Source of the DNA: Sphingopyxis sp. MWB1
GTDB lineage: Bacteria; Pseudomonadota; Alphaproteobacteria; Sphingomonadales; Sphingomonadaceae
Direction: 5' to 3'
Assembly: GCF_000763945.1 (NCBI RefSeq)
Contig: NZ_JQFJ01000002.1
Location: 434,001 to 498,000 of the forward strand
Length of the DNA: 64,000 nt
How positions within the stretch are numbered: position 1 is the first letter of the stretch; each line of letters starts with the position of its first letter. The notes beneath the pieces were generated by a model. That model saw only the letters and a program-made list of their open reading frames with translations, was not told where the DNA came from and searched no databases. This document shows, in pieces, positions 10,622 to 18,752 of this stretch. Position numbers and translations under genes: made by a program.

Positions 10622-10653
10622 GGGCAGAACCTTTCCAAATGAGAAAGCAAAAA

Positions 10654-10676
10654 GGCGACCCCCTATATGGGCCGCC
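10654..10676 (-). terminator. Terminator-like hairpin in the argD leader
   Basis: On the minus strand GGCGGCCC, a seven-base loop (ATATAGG) and GGGTCGCC form an eight-pair stem with one mismatch, followed at once by TTTTT. The tract ends 27 bases before the argD start codon and lies downstream of the predicted promoter, so it is inside the leader. A terminator placed there suggests attenuation of the arg operon; I see no leader peptide rich in arginine codons, so the sensing mechanism is unknown. Confidence 0.55.
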
Positions 10677-10692
10677 CTTTGGTCGGGAGCTT

Positions 10693-10722
10693 TCTATACT
10701 GCCGCGGGCCAAGCCACGTCAA
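10693..10722 (-). promoter_or_regulatory. Predicted sigma-70-type promoter of argD-argF-hslO
   Basis: TTGACG at 10722-10717 and TATAGA at 10698-10693 on the minus strand, 18 bases apart. This is the best promoter match in the gap before argD and would give a leader of about 65 bases containing the hairpin at 10654-10676. The region overlaps the upstream part of the opposite-strand lipoprotein promoter. Confidence 0.55.
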
Positions 10723-10784
10723 CACGGGGGACGACGCACGGCGAGGCGCTGCAACCAAGAAAGCGGAAGCGCGTATCAACCGCC

Positions 10785-11222
10785 ATGCGAGCCGCCCTTG
10801 CCCTGTTGCTTTTTTTGCCGCTCCTCCCCGGCTGCGACAGCCTGCCCCGCGATGCCGCCGGGACGCATGAGAAAGTGACCGCACGCAGCGCGCTGAATGT
10901 CGCGATCGTGCCCGGAACCCGCGACGCAAATCCAGCGCTGGCGCTGCTGCGCCGCTATGCGCAGGCGCGCGGGGCCCGTCTTGCCATTGAAGCAGTTGCG
11001 GGCGAAACGGCGCTGCGGCGATTGAGCGAGGGCGAGATTGACGCCGTGGTGGGCGATTTTTCGCGGCAGTCGCCATGGAAGACCGAAATCGCGCTTTCCA
11101 AACCACTGACCCGCAAGGAGCCCGACGACAGCAGGCAACCTGTGCTGCGGATCGCGCGGCGCAATGGAGAAAATGGCTTTATTCTGGCGACGGACCGGAT
11201 GATCGCGGAGGCGCGGCGATGA
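10785..11222 (+). CDS. Short lipoprotein resembling a periplasmic solute-binding protein
   Basis: 145 residues from MRAALALLLF, with lipobox LLPGC (Cys17). The mature part has the pattern of the first lobe of family 3 solute-binding proteins (LNVAIVPG, then GETALRRLSEGEIDAVVGDF) but is about half the normal length, so it is either a reduced form or a remnant kept in frame. Its stop overlaps the start of the CDF transporter gene (ATGA), which suggests the two act together; a periplasmic metal-related role is inference only. Confidence 0.6.
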   Translation: MRAALALLLFLPLLPGCDSLPRDAAGTHEKVTARSALNVAIVPGTRDANPALALLRRYAQARGARLAIEAVAGETALRRLSEGEIDAVVGDFSRQSPWKTEIALSKPLTRKEPDDSRQPVLRIARRNGENGFILATDRMIAEARR

Positions 11223-12148
11223 GCCTTCATGGCGGCGTGGCAGACGACATTACCCCCGATTTGCAGCGCGGTGTTCGGCTGGCGTGGTGGACGCTCGGCT
11301 GGATGGGCAGCGTGGTGATCGTCATGTGGCTGGTCATGGGAAGCAGCCAGGCGATGAAGGCAGCGGTGATCGAGGATCTGTTGAGCCTGATCCCCGCCAT
11401 GGTTTTCCTGATTGCGGCGCATTGGGAAAGAAAGGAACCGAACCCCCGTTTTCCCTTTGGCTATCGCCGCGCGAACAGCCTGGCCTTTCTGATTGCCGCG
11501 ACAGCGCTAATCGCGGTCGGCGCTTTCCTTGCCTATGAAAGCGTCACCACGCTGATCCGGCGCGAGCATCCGACGGTGGGCGGCATCACCTTATTTGGCG
11601 AAACGCTGTGGCTTGGCTGGCTGATGCTGGCGGCGCTCGCCTATTCGGTCGTCCCGCCGCTGATCCTCGGCCATTTGAAGCTGCCGATTGCGGAGCGCAT
11701 TCAGGACAAGGTGCTGCACACTGATGCGCTGATGCAAAAGGCCGACTGGCAGACCGGGCTAGCGGGCATGGCTGGGGTGATGGGTATTGGCCTCGGCTGG
11801 TGGTGGGCCGATGCGGCGGCGGCGCTGTTCATTTCGGTTTCGATCTTGCGCGACGGCTGGGGGGCGCTGCGTCAAGCGGTGGCCGAACTGCTCGACGGGG
11901 CGCCGCGCGCGCTGGAAAATGACGATCTGGCCGAGGATGCGGTAAAGCTGCACGCCGAATTGCAGCGCCGTTTCGGCGATGTTTCGGTGCGGCTGCGTGA
12001 GACGGGGCGCTATATCGCAGCCGAGGTCGACGCGCCCACCCCGCCGCATCCCCCCGCCGCGGAGGAGCTGATGGGACGCGAACGCGCGTGGCGGCTTTGC
12101 AGCTTGAGCTTTCGGACCGACTCGCCGGAGGCGGGGGCGGACGCCTAG
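11219..12148 (+). CDS. Cation diffusion facilitator (CDF) family transporter
   Basis: 309 residues. Six membrane segments are visible, with the CDF metal-site pattern [11 protein letters not shown] (His/Asp on helix 5) and IEDLLSLIP on helix 2 in place of the classic SxxxD. These proteins export divalent cations in exchange for protons across the inner membrane. The changed helix 2 motif makes the metal hard to predict. The short lipoprotein gene overlaps its start. It converges on the oxidoreductase gene and the two stop codons share the palindrome CTAG. Confidence 0.8.
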   Translation: MSLHGGVADDITPDLQRGVRLAWWTLGWMGSVVIVMWLVMGSSQAMKAAVIEDLLSLIPAMVFLIAAHWERKEPNPRFPFGYRRANSLAFLIAATALIAVGAFLAYESVTTLIRREHPTVGGITLFGETLWLGWLMLAALAYSVVPPLILGHLKLPIAERIQDKVLHTDALMQKADWQTGLAGMAGVMGIGLGWWWADAAAALFISVSILRDGWGALRQAVAELLDGAPRALENDDLAEDAVKLHAELQRRFGDVSVRLRETGRYIAAEVDAPTPPHPPAAEELMGRERAWRLCSLSFRTDSPEAGADA

Positions 12149-13140
12149 GCAGCGCTGAGCCGGCGGCCCGCTTCCATCGTCAGCGTCAGCGATGTCTTGC
12201 GCGCTTCATGGTGGTAGATGGACGAGGCGATGATGATTTCATCGACGCCGGTGCGCGCGGCAAAGGCTTTTAATCCCGCCTCGACATCATCGACCGTGCC
12301 GACCGCCGAACATTGGAGCACATGATCGAGGATCGCGCGGGCATTGGGCGGAAGCGCATCCTTATAACCTGCAAAGGGCGGCGGCATCCGCCCCGGATTG
12401 CCGGTACGCAGCGCGACAAAGGCCTGTTGCTGCGAACTGGCGATCAGCTCTGCTTCCTCGCGTGTATCGGCGGCAAAGACGTTGAAGGCGGCGGCGGCAT
12501 AGGGCTTGTCGAGCTGCGCTGAGGGTTTGAACTGGCGGCGATAAATGTCGAGCGCCTCGTCGAGCGCATCGGGTGCGAAATGGCTGGCAAAAGCATAGGG
12601 GAGGCCGAGCGCGGCGGCGAGCTGCGCGCCGAACAGGCTGGAGCCCAATATCCACAAGGGGACATGACTCCCCTCCCCCGGAACGGCGCGGATGCCAAGC
12701 GCATCGTCGCCCGCGAGAAAGGCCTGAAGCTCCACCACATCCTGCGGGAATTGACGCTCATCGCTCGCGAGGGTTCGGCGAAGCGCGCGCGCCACCTTTC
12801 CATCGGAGCCCGGCGCGCGGCCAAGGCCAAGGTCGATGCGCCCCGGAAACAAGGCCTCCAGCGTGCCAAATTGTTCGGCGATCACCATGGGAGCATGGTT
12901 GGGCAGCATGATCCCGCCCGCGCCGATGCGGATCGTCGAGGTCGCGGCGCCGATATGGGCAAGCACCACGGCGGTTGCCGCGCTGGCGATGCCCGCCATG
13001 CCATGATGTTCGGCGACCCAATAGCGATGGTAGCCAAGGCTTGCGACATGGCGCGCCAGATCGGCGGCATTGGCAAGCGATTGCGCGACGCTGCCCCGGT
13101 CGGTGATCGGCACAAGGTCGAGGAAAGAGAGTTTCGTCAT
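12145..13140 (-). CDS. Luciferase-like flavin-dependent monooxygenase
   Basis: 331 residues from [12 protein letters not shown]. Single-component member of the bacterial luciferase-like family: YWVAEHHG near residue 40, [15 protein letters not shown] near 75, [12 protein letters not shown] near 108 are its hallmarks. It is expected to use reduced FMN and oxygen or to act as an oxidoreductase; the substrate is unknown. The upstream extension to 13230 lacks similarity. Its stop overlaps the CDF gene stop by four bases, tail to tail. Confidence 0.85.
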   Translation of the reverse strand: MTKLSFLDLVPITDRGSVAQSLANAADLARHVASLGYHRYWVAEHHGMAGIASAATAVVLAHIGAATSTIRIGAGGIMLPNHAPMVIAEQFGTLEALFPGRIDLGLGRAPGSDGKVARALRRTLASDERQFPQDVVELQAFLAGDDALGIRAVPGEGSHVPLWILGSSLFGAQLAAALGLPYAFASHFAPDALDEALDIYRRQFKPSAQLDKPYAAAAFNVFAADTREEAELIASSQQQAFVALRTGNPGRMPPPFAGYKDALPPNARAILDHVLQCSAVGTVDDVEAGLKAFAARTGVDEIIIASSIYHHEARKTSLTLTMEAGRRLSAA

Positions 13141-13249
13141 GCAACGCGATATGCGGTGGCGGGTGGCGGGGTGCAAGCGCTGGCGGGGGAAAGATATTCT
13201 CTCCGGACGGAAAGCGGGAGGTGGAGCCAAAAGTTTCTTGAAGGAATAA

Positions 13250-13471
13250 TCTCACACAAAGACACAAAGGCACAAAGAGGGGCCTTTGGATGGCGGTGCG
13301 CTACTCCATCTGGCCCCCGGCCTTCGCCGGGGTGCGCATAATTCGCGGGAACGGATGATCGCCCTTTTTCTTTCTACCGAACCTTGTGAGGCTTGCAGAA
13401 CGGAGCGTGGCACAGGACCGGAACGGCGGGCAGTCTCTCCTTTCTTTGTGCCTTTGTGTCTTTGTGTGAGA
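13250..13471. repeat. 222-base unit bounded by 29-base inverted repeats
   Basis: The arms 13250-13278 (TCTCACACAAAGACACAAAG onward) and 13443-13471 are exact reverse complements over 29 bases. They enclose a GC hairpin CCCCGGC-CTTC-GCCGGGG at 13315-13332. No open frame with known similarity lies inside. The arms themselves are short direct repeats of CACAAAG. This fills most of the 454-base gene-free stretch 13141-13594; the rest holds the REP-like copy at 13522-13549. It may be a non-autonomous mobile element or a pair of independently inserted interspersed repeats. Confidence 0.8.
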
Positions 13472-13521
13472 AATATCGAGATCCCGCCTTGCGATTGCAG
13501 CGTGGGGTTTGAAGAGAAGGC

Positions 13522-13549
13522 GGGCCCCGGGTCTAGCCCGGGGTGACGA
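13522..13549. repeat. REP-like element, copy 1
   Basis: CCCCGGG-TCTAG-CCCGGGG hairpin followed by TGACGA. Same layout as the copy at 15827-15852 (stem of C and G runs around a five-base loop, then TGACGA). Elements of this kind are dispersed in alphaproteobacterial genomes. Confidence 0.7.
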
Positions 13550-13594
13550 TGGGGTGGCTACGGGGTGGCGATGGGGTGCGAGTAGCCAGGCGCG

Positions 13595-14047
13595 TCAGGC
13601 GCGTTCGTCTTTGGGGGAGTCCATCAGGACATAGGTGGTGATTGCATTCACCTGAGGGTGCACGCCGAGGACTTCGGTGTGGAAATGTTTGTAGGCTGCG
13701 AGGTCGCGGGTTTCGACGCGGAGCAGATATTCGATGGCGCCGGTGAGATTATGGCATTCACGCACTTCGGGCGCTTCGGCAATGGCGGCTTCGAAATCCG
13801 ATTGCGATGCCTTGGTGTGCGACGACAGGCCGACGGTGACATAGGCGAGGAAGCTGTTGCCCATTTTGGCGGGGTCAATCGAGGCACGGTAGCCGGTGAT
13901 CACCCCGCCGCGCTCCAGTTCCTGCACGCGGAGCAGGCAGGCGGAGGGGGAAAGGCCCACACGGTCAGCAAGTTCGATATTGGCGAGTCGCCCCTCGCGC
14001 GACAATTCGCGCAATATTCGCCGGTCAATATCGTCCATTTTTGCCAT
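13595..14047 (-). CDS. Lrp/AsnC family transcriptional regulator
   Basis: 150 residues from MAKMDDIDRRIL. N-terminal winged helix (DRRILRELSREGRLANIELADRVGLS pattern, residues 5-35) and a C-terminal RAM ligand-binding domain. Controls amino-acid related genes as an octamer or dimer with effector. Three nearby in-frame ATGs (14086, 14056, 14038) leave the start open. Divergent from a LysE exporter gene 73 bases away, the classical arrangement in which the regulator controls the exporter. Confidence 0.88.
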   Translation of the reverse strand: MAKMDDIDRRILRELSREGRLANIELADRVGLSPSACLLRVQELERGGVITGYRASIDPAKMGNSFLAYVTVGLSSHTKASQSDFEAAIAEAPEVRECHNLTGAIEYLLRVETRDLAAYKHFHTEVLGVHPQVNAITTYVLMDSPKDERA

Positions 14048-14120
14048 AGATTGCATATTATGCCGCACGTCAGGCAACCTTTGCAACCCACGATCCGGAA
14101 GGCCGCATTATATTGCGCCC
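14048..14120. promoter_or_regulatory. Divergent promoter region between lrp-like and lysE-like genes
   Basis: 73 bases containing GCAACC-TTT-GCAACC, a direct repeat spaced nine bases, at about 14075-14089, with TTGCAT and TTGCAA elements around it. The same half-site occurs in the palindrome at 14725-14747. A plausible Lrp-type operator; no footprint evidence. Confidence 0.4.
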
Positions 14121-14711
14121 ATGGATCACGCCAGTTTTCTCGCGCTCGCCGCCTTTGCCTTCGTTTCCTCGATCACGCCGGGGCCGAACAATATGATGCT
14201 GATGGCATCGGGCGCCAATTTCGGGCTGCGTCGCACCATTCCGCATGCGCTAGGAGTGGGCGGCGGTTTTACGCTGATGATCATTTTGGTCGGCGTCGGG
14301 CTGATGGGATTGTTCGAGCTGGTCCCGGCCCTCAATCTTGCGCTGAAGGTTGTGAGCGTCGGCTATCTTTTGTGGCTCGCGTGGAAGATCGCCCATGCCG
14401 CAGCGCCCGAAAGCCAGGGTGCGGCGGCGGGGCGACCGATGCGCTTTGTCGAAGCCGCGCTGTTCCAATGGGTCAATCCCAAGGCGTGGACGATGGCACT
14501 GACGGCCATCACCCTTTATGCGCCGGAGCGCAATTGGGCCGCAGTACTGGTGGTCGCGGCAATTTTCGGGGTGATCAACCTGCCCTCGACCAGCCTGTGG
14601 GCGGTGATGGGAACGGGGCTGCGGCGCTGGCTGGGCACGCCAGGGCGGCTGCGCCTCTTTAACTGGACGATGGCAGCCCTGCTGGTCGCGTCGCTGGCGA
14701 TGCTCCTCTGA
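14121..14711 (+). CDS. LysE/RhtB family amino-acid exporter
   Basis: 196 residues, the family length. Six hydrophobic helices and the signature SSITPGPNNM (PGPNN at 20-24) near the N-terminus; WVNPKAWTMAL follows near residue 120. Exports amino acids or homoserine-lactone-like compounds by proton antiport. Divergent from the Lrp-type gene. The substrate cannot be told from sequence. Confidence 0.9.
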   Translation: MDHASFLALAAFAFVSSITPGPNNMMLMASGANFGLRRTIPHALGVGGGFTLMIILVGVGLMGLFELVPALNLALKVVSVGYLLWLAWKIAHAAAPESQGAAAGRPMRFVEAALFQWVNPKAWTMALTAITLYAPERNWAAVLVVAAIFGVINLPSTSLWAVMGTGLRRWLGTPGRLRLFNWTMAALLVASLAMLL

Positions 14712-14724
14712 CAGCGGCGGCCGA

Positions 14725-14747
14725 TTGCAAGGTTGCGCCTTGCAACC
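14725..14747. promoter_or_regulatory. Nested palindrome upstream of the aldo-keto reductase gene
   Basis: TTGCAAGG-TTGCG-CCTTGCAA at 14725-14745 is a perfect 8-base inverted repeat; overlapping it GGTTGC and GCAACC form a second one ending at 14747. Its half-site also occurs in the Lrp/LysE divergent promoter. It starts 13 bases after the LysE stop and ends 43 bases before the reductase start, so it could be an operator or a small terminator; no T-run follows. Confidence 0.45.
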
Positions 14748-14790
14748 TAGAAAGGCGCCTTCCCTCCCCGCCAGCCGGAGAATTGCCAGC

Positions 14791-15807
14791 ATGACCAGCC
14801 GCCGCCTTGGCCAGAGCGCCATCCATGTGTCCGACATTTGCATGGGTACGATGACCTTTGGCAGCCAGACCGACGAAGCCGAAGCTTTCCGCATTCTCGA
14901 CCGCTGTTTCGATGCCGGGATCAATTTTTACGATACCGCCGAGGGTTATCCGGTGCCGCCCGACGTCAAATGGGTTGGGCGCACCGAGGAAATTGTCGGG
15001 CGCTGGATGAAGACCAAGCCGCGCGATGCGATCATATTGGCGACCAAAGTATCGGGGCCGAGCCATATCTGGTTCAAATCGCCCTGCCGCGGCGGGATGA
15101 CCGCGCTTGATCGCCACAATATCATGAAGGCGATCGACGACAGCCTGATGCGGCTGCAGACTGATTATGTCGACCTGTACCAGACGCATTGGCCCGACCC
15201 TGACGCCCCCTATGACGAGATGATGGACGCGCTCGACGAGTTGGTACGCGCGGGCAAGGTGCGTATTCTCGGCTGTTCGAACGAAACGAGCTGGGGCTTG
15301 ATGAAATCGCTCGCAGCGTCGGAACGGCTGGGGATCGCGCGGTATCAGACGATCCAGAATAATTTCAGCCTGAACAATCGACGGTTCGAGGATGAGCTGG
15401 CGCAGGTGTGCCGTCAGGAAGGCGTGAGCCTGATCCCCTATTCGCCGCTGGCGGGCGGGGTGCTTTCGGGAAAATATCAGGGCGGCGCGCTACCCGAAGG
15501 CGCGCGCTTTTCTCGCTATCTGAAGATGGAGGGACGACAGGGCGCGATGGGGCGGCGGTTCGTTAATGAAAAGACGCTGGCGGCGACCGAACGCTATCTG
15601 GCCATTGCCGAAGAGGCCGGACTGCACCCCATTACCATGGCGACCGCCTGGTCGAAACAGCATGATTTCGTCGCCTCGACCATTGTGGGGGTGAGCGCCC
15701 TTGATCAGCTTGCTCCGATCCTTGATGCGATGGAGCTGGTGCTGGACGCTGATGTAATGAAGAAGCTGCACAAGGTGGGGAAAGAGATACTCTATCCCAT
15801 GGGATGA
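14791..15807 (+). CDS. Aldo/keto reductase
   Basis: 338 residues, TIM-barrel NADPH-dependent carbonyl reductase of the Tas-like group. The catalytic tetrad is visible: Asp48 and Tyr53 (FYDTAEGY), Lys86 (ILATKV) and His133 (YQTHW). NN-x-x-NRRF and SLIPYSPLAGGVLSGKY follow, as in the family. Start ATG follows GGAG; an upstream TTG reading is not needed. Substrate unknown. Confidence 0.9.
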   Translation: MTSRRLGQSAIHVSDICMGTMTFGSQTDEAEAFRILDRCFDAGINFYDTAEGYPVPPDVKWVGRTEEIVGRWMKTKPRDAIILATKVSGPSHIWFKSPCRGGMTALDRHNIMKAIDDSLMRLQTDYVDLYQTHWPDPDAPYDEMMDALDELVRAGKVRILGCSNETSWGLMKSLAASERLGIARYQTIQNNFSLNNRRFEDELAQVCRQEGVSLIPYSPLAGGVLSGKYQGGALPEGARFSRYLKMEGRQGAMGRRFVNEKTLAATERYLAIAEEAGLHPITMATAWSKQHDFVASTIVGVSALDQLAPILDAMELVLDADVMKKLHKVGKEILYPMG

Positions 15808-15826
15808 GGCCGCACGAGCATCGTGG

Positions 15827-15852
15827 ACCCCGGATCAAGTCCGGGATGACGA
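15827..15852. repeat. REP-like element, copy 2
   Basis: ACCCCGGATCAAGTCCGGGA followed by TGACGA: a six-base stem CCCGGA/TCCGGG with loop TCAAG. It sits between two convergent genes and abuts the stop codon of the next minus-strand gene (15853). Shares the layout of the copy at 13522-13549. Confidence 0.75.
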
Positions 15853-16419
15853 TTATCCAATTTTGCCGGACGGCCAATCGAGGACCAGCGCCTCGCCGAC
15901 GTTCAGCGCACGCCATGCTATAGACAGGCGGTCGAAATCGGCGATGATCCGTGGCTCGGCTGCATTGATCCGCGCGCGTTCGGCTTGGCTGAGCGAGGCG
16001 CGCACCCGGTCAGCCTCGGCGAGCGCCGCGCGCTGCGCCGCGCTGTCGGGGCGTGAGCGGATGCGCCAGCCGATGTCGAACAGAAAGGCAGCAAGTTCAG
16101 ACAATTCGCCCTCGCGGCCCTGCGCCTTGAGCTGCTTTGCGCCCTTTTCACCTTGTTTGCGCGCGGCGCGCTGGCGGTCTTTGGCGGACAGTCTGTCGTC
16201 CCTTTCGAGGCGGAACGAGCCGGCGTCGCCGCCTGCGGCAATTTGTCCGAACACGCCGCTTTTCAGCCCCAGCGCCGCTTCGACGATAAAATGCACCATA
16301 TCGTGCGGTATATCGGGATCATAGCCGGGCGCCGGGTCCATGATCAGCGTCGGCGCATCACGGCGCTCGATCTGGATGCTGTAGCGGCGCTCGCCCGATC
16401 GGATGAAATGGACTTTCAT
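15853..16419 (-). CDS. Conserved-looking protein of unknown function
   Basis: 188 residues, MKVHFIRSGERRYSIQ start. The first third contains PAPGYDPDIPHDMVHF, then a charged, probably helical stretch of about 90 residues rich in Arg, Lys, Glu and Ala (85-165). No signal peptide or membrane helix. I do not recognise the family. Codon use is like the neighbours. It is convergent with the aldo-keto reductase gene and divergent from the DUF411 gene. Confidence 0.65.
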   Translation of the reverse strand: MKVHFIRSGERRYSIQIERRDAPTLIMDPAPGYDPDIPHDMVHFIVEAALGLKSGVFGQIAAGGDAGSFRLERDDRLSAKDRQRAARKQGEKGAKQLKAQGREGELSELAAFLFDIGWRIRSRPDSAAQRAALAEADRVRASLSQAERARINAAEPRIIADFDRLSIAWRALNVGEALVLDWPSGKIG

Positions 16420-16476
16420 GCGGTCATCCTATAGGCATGACGGCCTTCCGGTCAAAAAAAGCCTAAAGGATTTGCG

Positions 16477-16944
16477 ATGCCTTCTGCCCGCCGCCTTTTC
16501 TTTACCCTCGCCGCGAGTGCTGCCCTTGCGGGGACCGCTCATGCCGCCAATCCGGTGATGTTTCGCGATGCAGGTTGCGGATGCTGCCTCAAATGGCTGG
16601 AGCAGGTGAAGGCGTCCTTCGGGGGCAAGGTGAGCGTGGTCAATTCGGCCGACATGGAGGCGGTGAAGGACAAGCAGGGCGTGCCGCAGGCGCTGCGTAG
16701 CTGCCACACCGTTCTGGTGGGCGGCTATGTGATCGAAGGCCATGTGCCCGCGAAAGAGATTGCACGGCTGCTCCGCGAAAAGCCCAAGGGGGTGAAGGGA
16801 CTGGCGGTGGGTGGAATGCCGATCGGCTCACCCGGCATGGAATGGGGCAACCGGCGTGAAGCCTATCAGGTGATGAGCTTTGGCCCCGGCGGTCAGCGGG
16901 TCTATGCGAGCTATGCGGCCAGCAGCGGCGCGCACGCCCACTGA
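16477..16944 (+). CDS. DUF411 family exported metal-related protein
   Basis: 155 residues. Signal peptide ending AHA-A near residue 24, then FRDAGCGCCLKW (Cys34, 36, 37) and the GVPQALRSCHTVLVGGYVIEGHVP pattern that typify DUF411. Members often lie near copper or other metal resistance genes, so periplasmic metal binding is likely. No metal resistance operon is adjacent here. Confidence 0.88.
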   Translation: MPSARRLFFTLAASAALAGTAHAANPVMFRDAGCGCCLKWLEQVKASFGGKVSVVNSADMEAVKDKQGVPQALRSCHTVLVGGYVIEGHVPAKEIARLLREKPKGVKGLAVGGMPIGSPGMEWGNRREAYQVMSFGPGGQRVYASYAASSGAHAH

Positions 16945-17017
16945 TTTAAAGGGATTCCCCCTTCCCGCTCGCGCCGCGCGAAGCCGCGATGCCGATCATT
17001 GGCACAAGCGCTCAGCA

Positions 17018-17044
17018 TGTCTCGACTTCGCTCGACACGAACGG
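17018..17044. repeat. Interspersed repeat TGTCTCGACTTCGCTCGACA, copy 1
   Basis: TGTCTCGACTTCGCTCGACA followed by CGAACGG, an imperfect hairpin sequence between the convergent DUF411 and dienelactone hydrolase genes. The same sequence recurs at 59107-59134 and, in the opposite orientation with changes, at 58950 and 59051. Repeats of this kind are frequent in sphingomonads. Confidence 0.75.
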
Positions 17045-17048
17045 AAAA

Positions 17049-17924
17049 TCAGGCGGGCTTTAGCTCGGCCGCGAATAGCGCGAGTTGACGGCTCCACGCC
17101 TTTTCCGCTGCCGCCTCGTCATAAACGCGCCCATCGGGTGGGCACCAGCCATGCTGGGCCGGATAGACTTCGACCTCATACCACTGCGGACGGGGTTGGA
17201 GCACGGCCTTCAGCAAGAGCTTCTCGTTCGGCGATTCCTTGTCGTCATCCTCAGCGATAGCAAACAAATAGCCCGCCTTGGTGCCTGGGATCAGCAAATG
17301 CGGGCTGTCGGGCTTGTCGGTTCCGACCCCACCGCCGTGGAAACTCGCCGCCGCGCGCACGCGGTCCGGACGGTGCGCGGCCGTATAGATGGTCATGGGA
17401 CCGCCCATGCAATAGCCGCTGGTGCCGATCCCGCGCGCCGTATCAACCTCAGCCTGGGCGTCGAGGAAGGCGATGTGTGCCGCCGCGTCGGTTTCGACCA
17501 GCGAGCGTGTCAATTGCTTCAAATAGCCGAAGAGCTTTTGCCGCAGTTCAGGCACGCCCCAATGGTTCTCGGCATCAACCACCGGCGCCTTTTGCCAGCG
17601 ATAGAAGGGATTGACGCACAGCACCGCGTAACCGTCCTCCGCCAACCGGTCCGCCATCTGGCGAAAGGCGGGGCGCAGCCCGCGAGTATCGGGCCACATC
17701 ACAATGCCGGGGTGCTTCCCTTCGGCAGGGGCGACGAAATAGGCATCGCAAAGGCCGTCCGCAGTGGTGATGGTAACATCGCGTCCCTTGATCGATCGCC
17801 CCGCCACCGCGCGCGCGGGGAGCGCTGCGGCTAGGGCACCTGCGCCGGCGAGCGCGGCAAAGCTGCGGCGTGCTACCGGCATTCCGGCACGATCGCGATC
17901 GGCTTCCATCTTTTCGGTGCACAT
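17049..17924 (-). CDS. Dienelactone hydrolase family protein with Tat-like signal
   Basis: 291 residues. An N-terminal ARRSFAALAG segment followed by a hydrophobic stretch looks like a Tat signal ending at ARAVA near residue 40, so the protein is probably periplasmic. The alpha/beta hydrolase nucleophile is cysteine: GTSGYCMGG with Cys172, as in dienelactone hydrolase; the histidine is in YPAQHGW. Hydrolyses a lactone or ester of unknown identity. Confidence 0.87.
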   Translation of the reverse strand: MCTEKMEADRDRAGMPVARRSFAALAGAGALAAALPARAVAGRSIKGRDVTITTADGLCDAYFVAPAEGKHPGIVMWPDTRGLRPAFRQMADRLAEDGYAVLCVNPFYRWQKAPVVDAENHWGVPELRQKLFGYLKQLTRSLVETDAAAHIAFLDAQAEVDTARGIGTSGYCMGGPMTIYTAAHRPDRVRAAASFHGGGVGTDKPDSPHLLIPGTKAGYLFAIAEDDDKESPNEKLLLKAVLQPRPQWYEVEVYPAQHGWCPPDGRVYDEAAAEKAWSRQLALFAAELKPA

Positions 17925-18061
17925 GATTTTTCTTCCTGCCGCTTATGCGGGCTTGCTCCGCCTTTTCCCTTTCCTCGCGCTTGCGGGATGGAAAGGGGGG
18001 GAAGCTAGTCGAGGAGGCCGCTCGCCGACAATGATTTTTAAAAATCGCGAGACTTTAACCG

Positions 18062-18739
18062 TCAGCGCAGGAAGGCCGCGACCTCTTCAAAGTCCATGGC
18101 GACATGCGGCACGCCGACGCCGCGCAACATCGCGCCATGCGCCGCCCGATCCACGATATGCCCCGCGCCGCAAAAACCGATGACGGTCATCCCCGCCGCC
18201 AAGGCGGCCTGTGCTCCCGTCGGCGAATCCTCCAGCGCGAGACAGTGGGCCGGATCGATCCCCAACCCCTTTGCCGCGGCAAGATAGATGTCGGGATGCG
18301 GCTTGCCGCGATTCCAGCCGTCGGCGCTGTAGATATGGTCGCCGAAATGATGGCGGAGGCTAAAAAGGCCAAGCGCCCAGTCGATATATTCGGCGCGGCT
18401 GGATGAAGCGATGGCGCGCGGCATATCGCCTAGCCCGCCCAGAAAATCCGCGGCACCGGGAACCACATCAAAGCCATCCATGAAACGCGCACGCGCGCGG
18501 GCGCGGTGGGTTTCACGGAAATTCGGCGGAAGCGGCCGCCCGTAGCGCGCCTCGATCCGCCGCTGCGTCTCCTGCCAATTATGCCCATAATAGTCGCGCA
18601 GGCATTCTTCATAGGTTGCCGGCATACCGATTGCCGTCAGGCTTTCGGACAGCGACAGGTTCGCGCGCACCTCGCTGTCAGCGATCACGCCGTCGAAGTC
18701 GAAGATGATGGCGGCAAAGCGGCTCATATCACGCGACAT
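18062..18739 (-). CDS. HAD superfamily phosphatase/phosphomutase-like hydrolase
   Basis: 225 residues. FDFDGVIADSE (nucleophile Asp14 and general acid Asp16), SSSRAEY and GKPHPDIYL with LEDSPTGAQAAL are the four HAD motifs of the beta-phosphoglucomutase-like group. It starts 13 bases after glmS; a second ATG four codons in (18727) is equally possible. Being the last gene of the glmS unit hints at a sugar-phosphate substrate, but this is inference. Confidence 0.85.
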   Translation of the reverse strand: MSRDMSRFAAIIFDFDGVIADSEVRANLSLSESLTAIGMPATYEECLRDYYGHNWQETQRRIEARYGRPLPPNFRETHRARARARFMDGFDVVPGAADFLGGLGDMPRAIASSSRAEYIDWALGLFSLRHHFGDHIYSADGWNRGKPHPDIYLAAAKGLGIDPAHCLALEDSPTGAQAALAAGMTVIGFCGAGHIVDRAAHGAMLRGVGVPHVAMDFEEVAAFLR

Positions 18740-18752
18740 GGAAAGGCCGATG

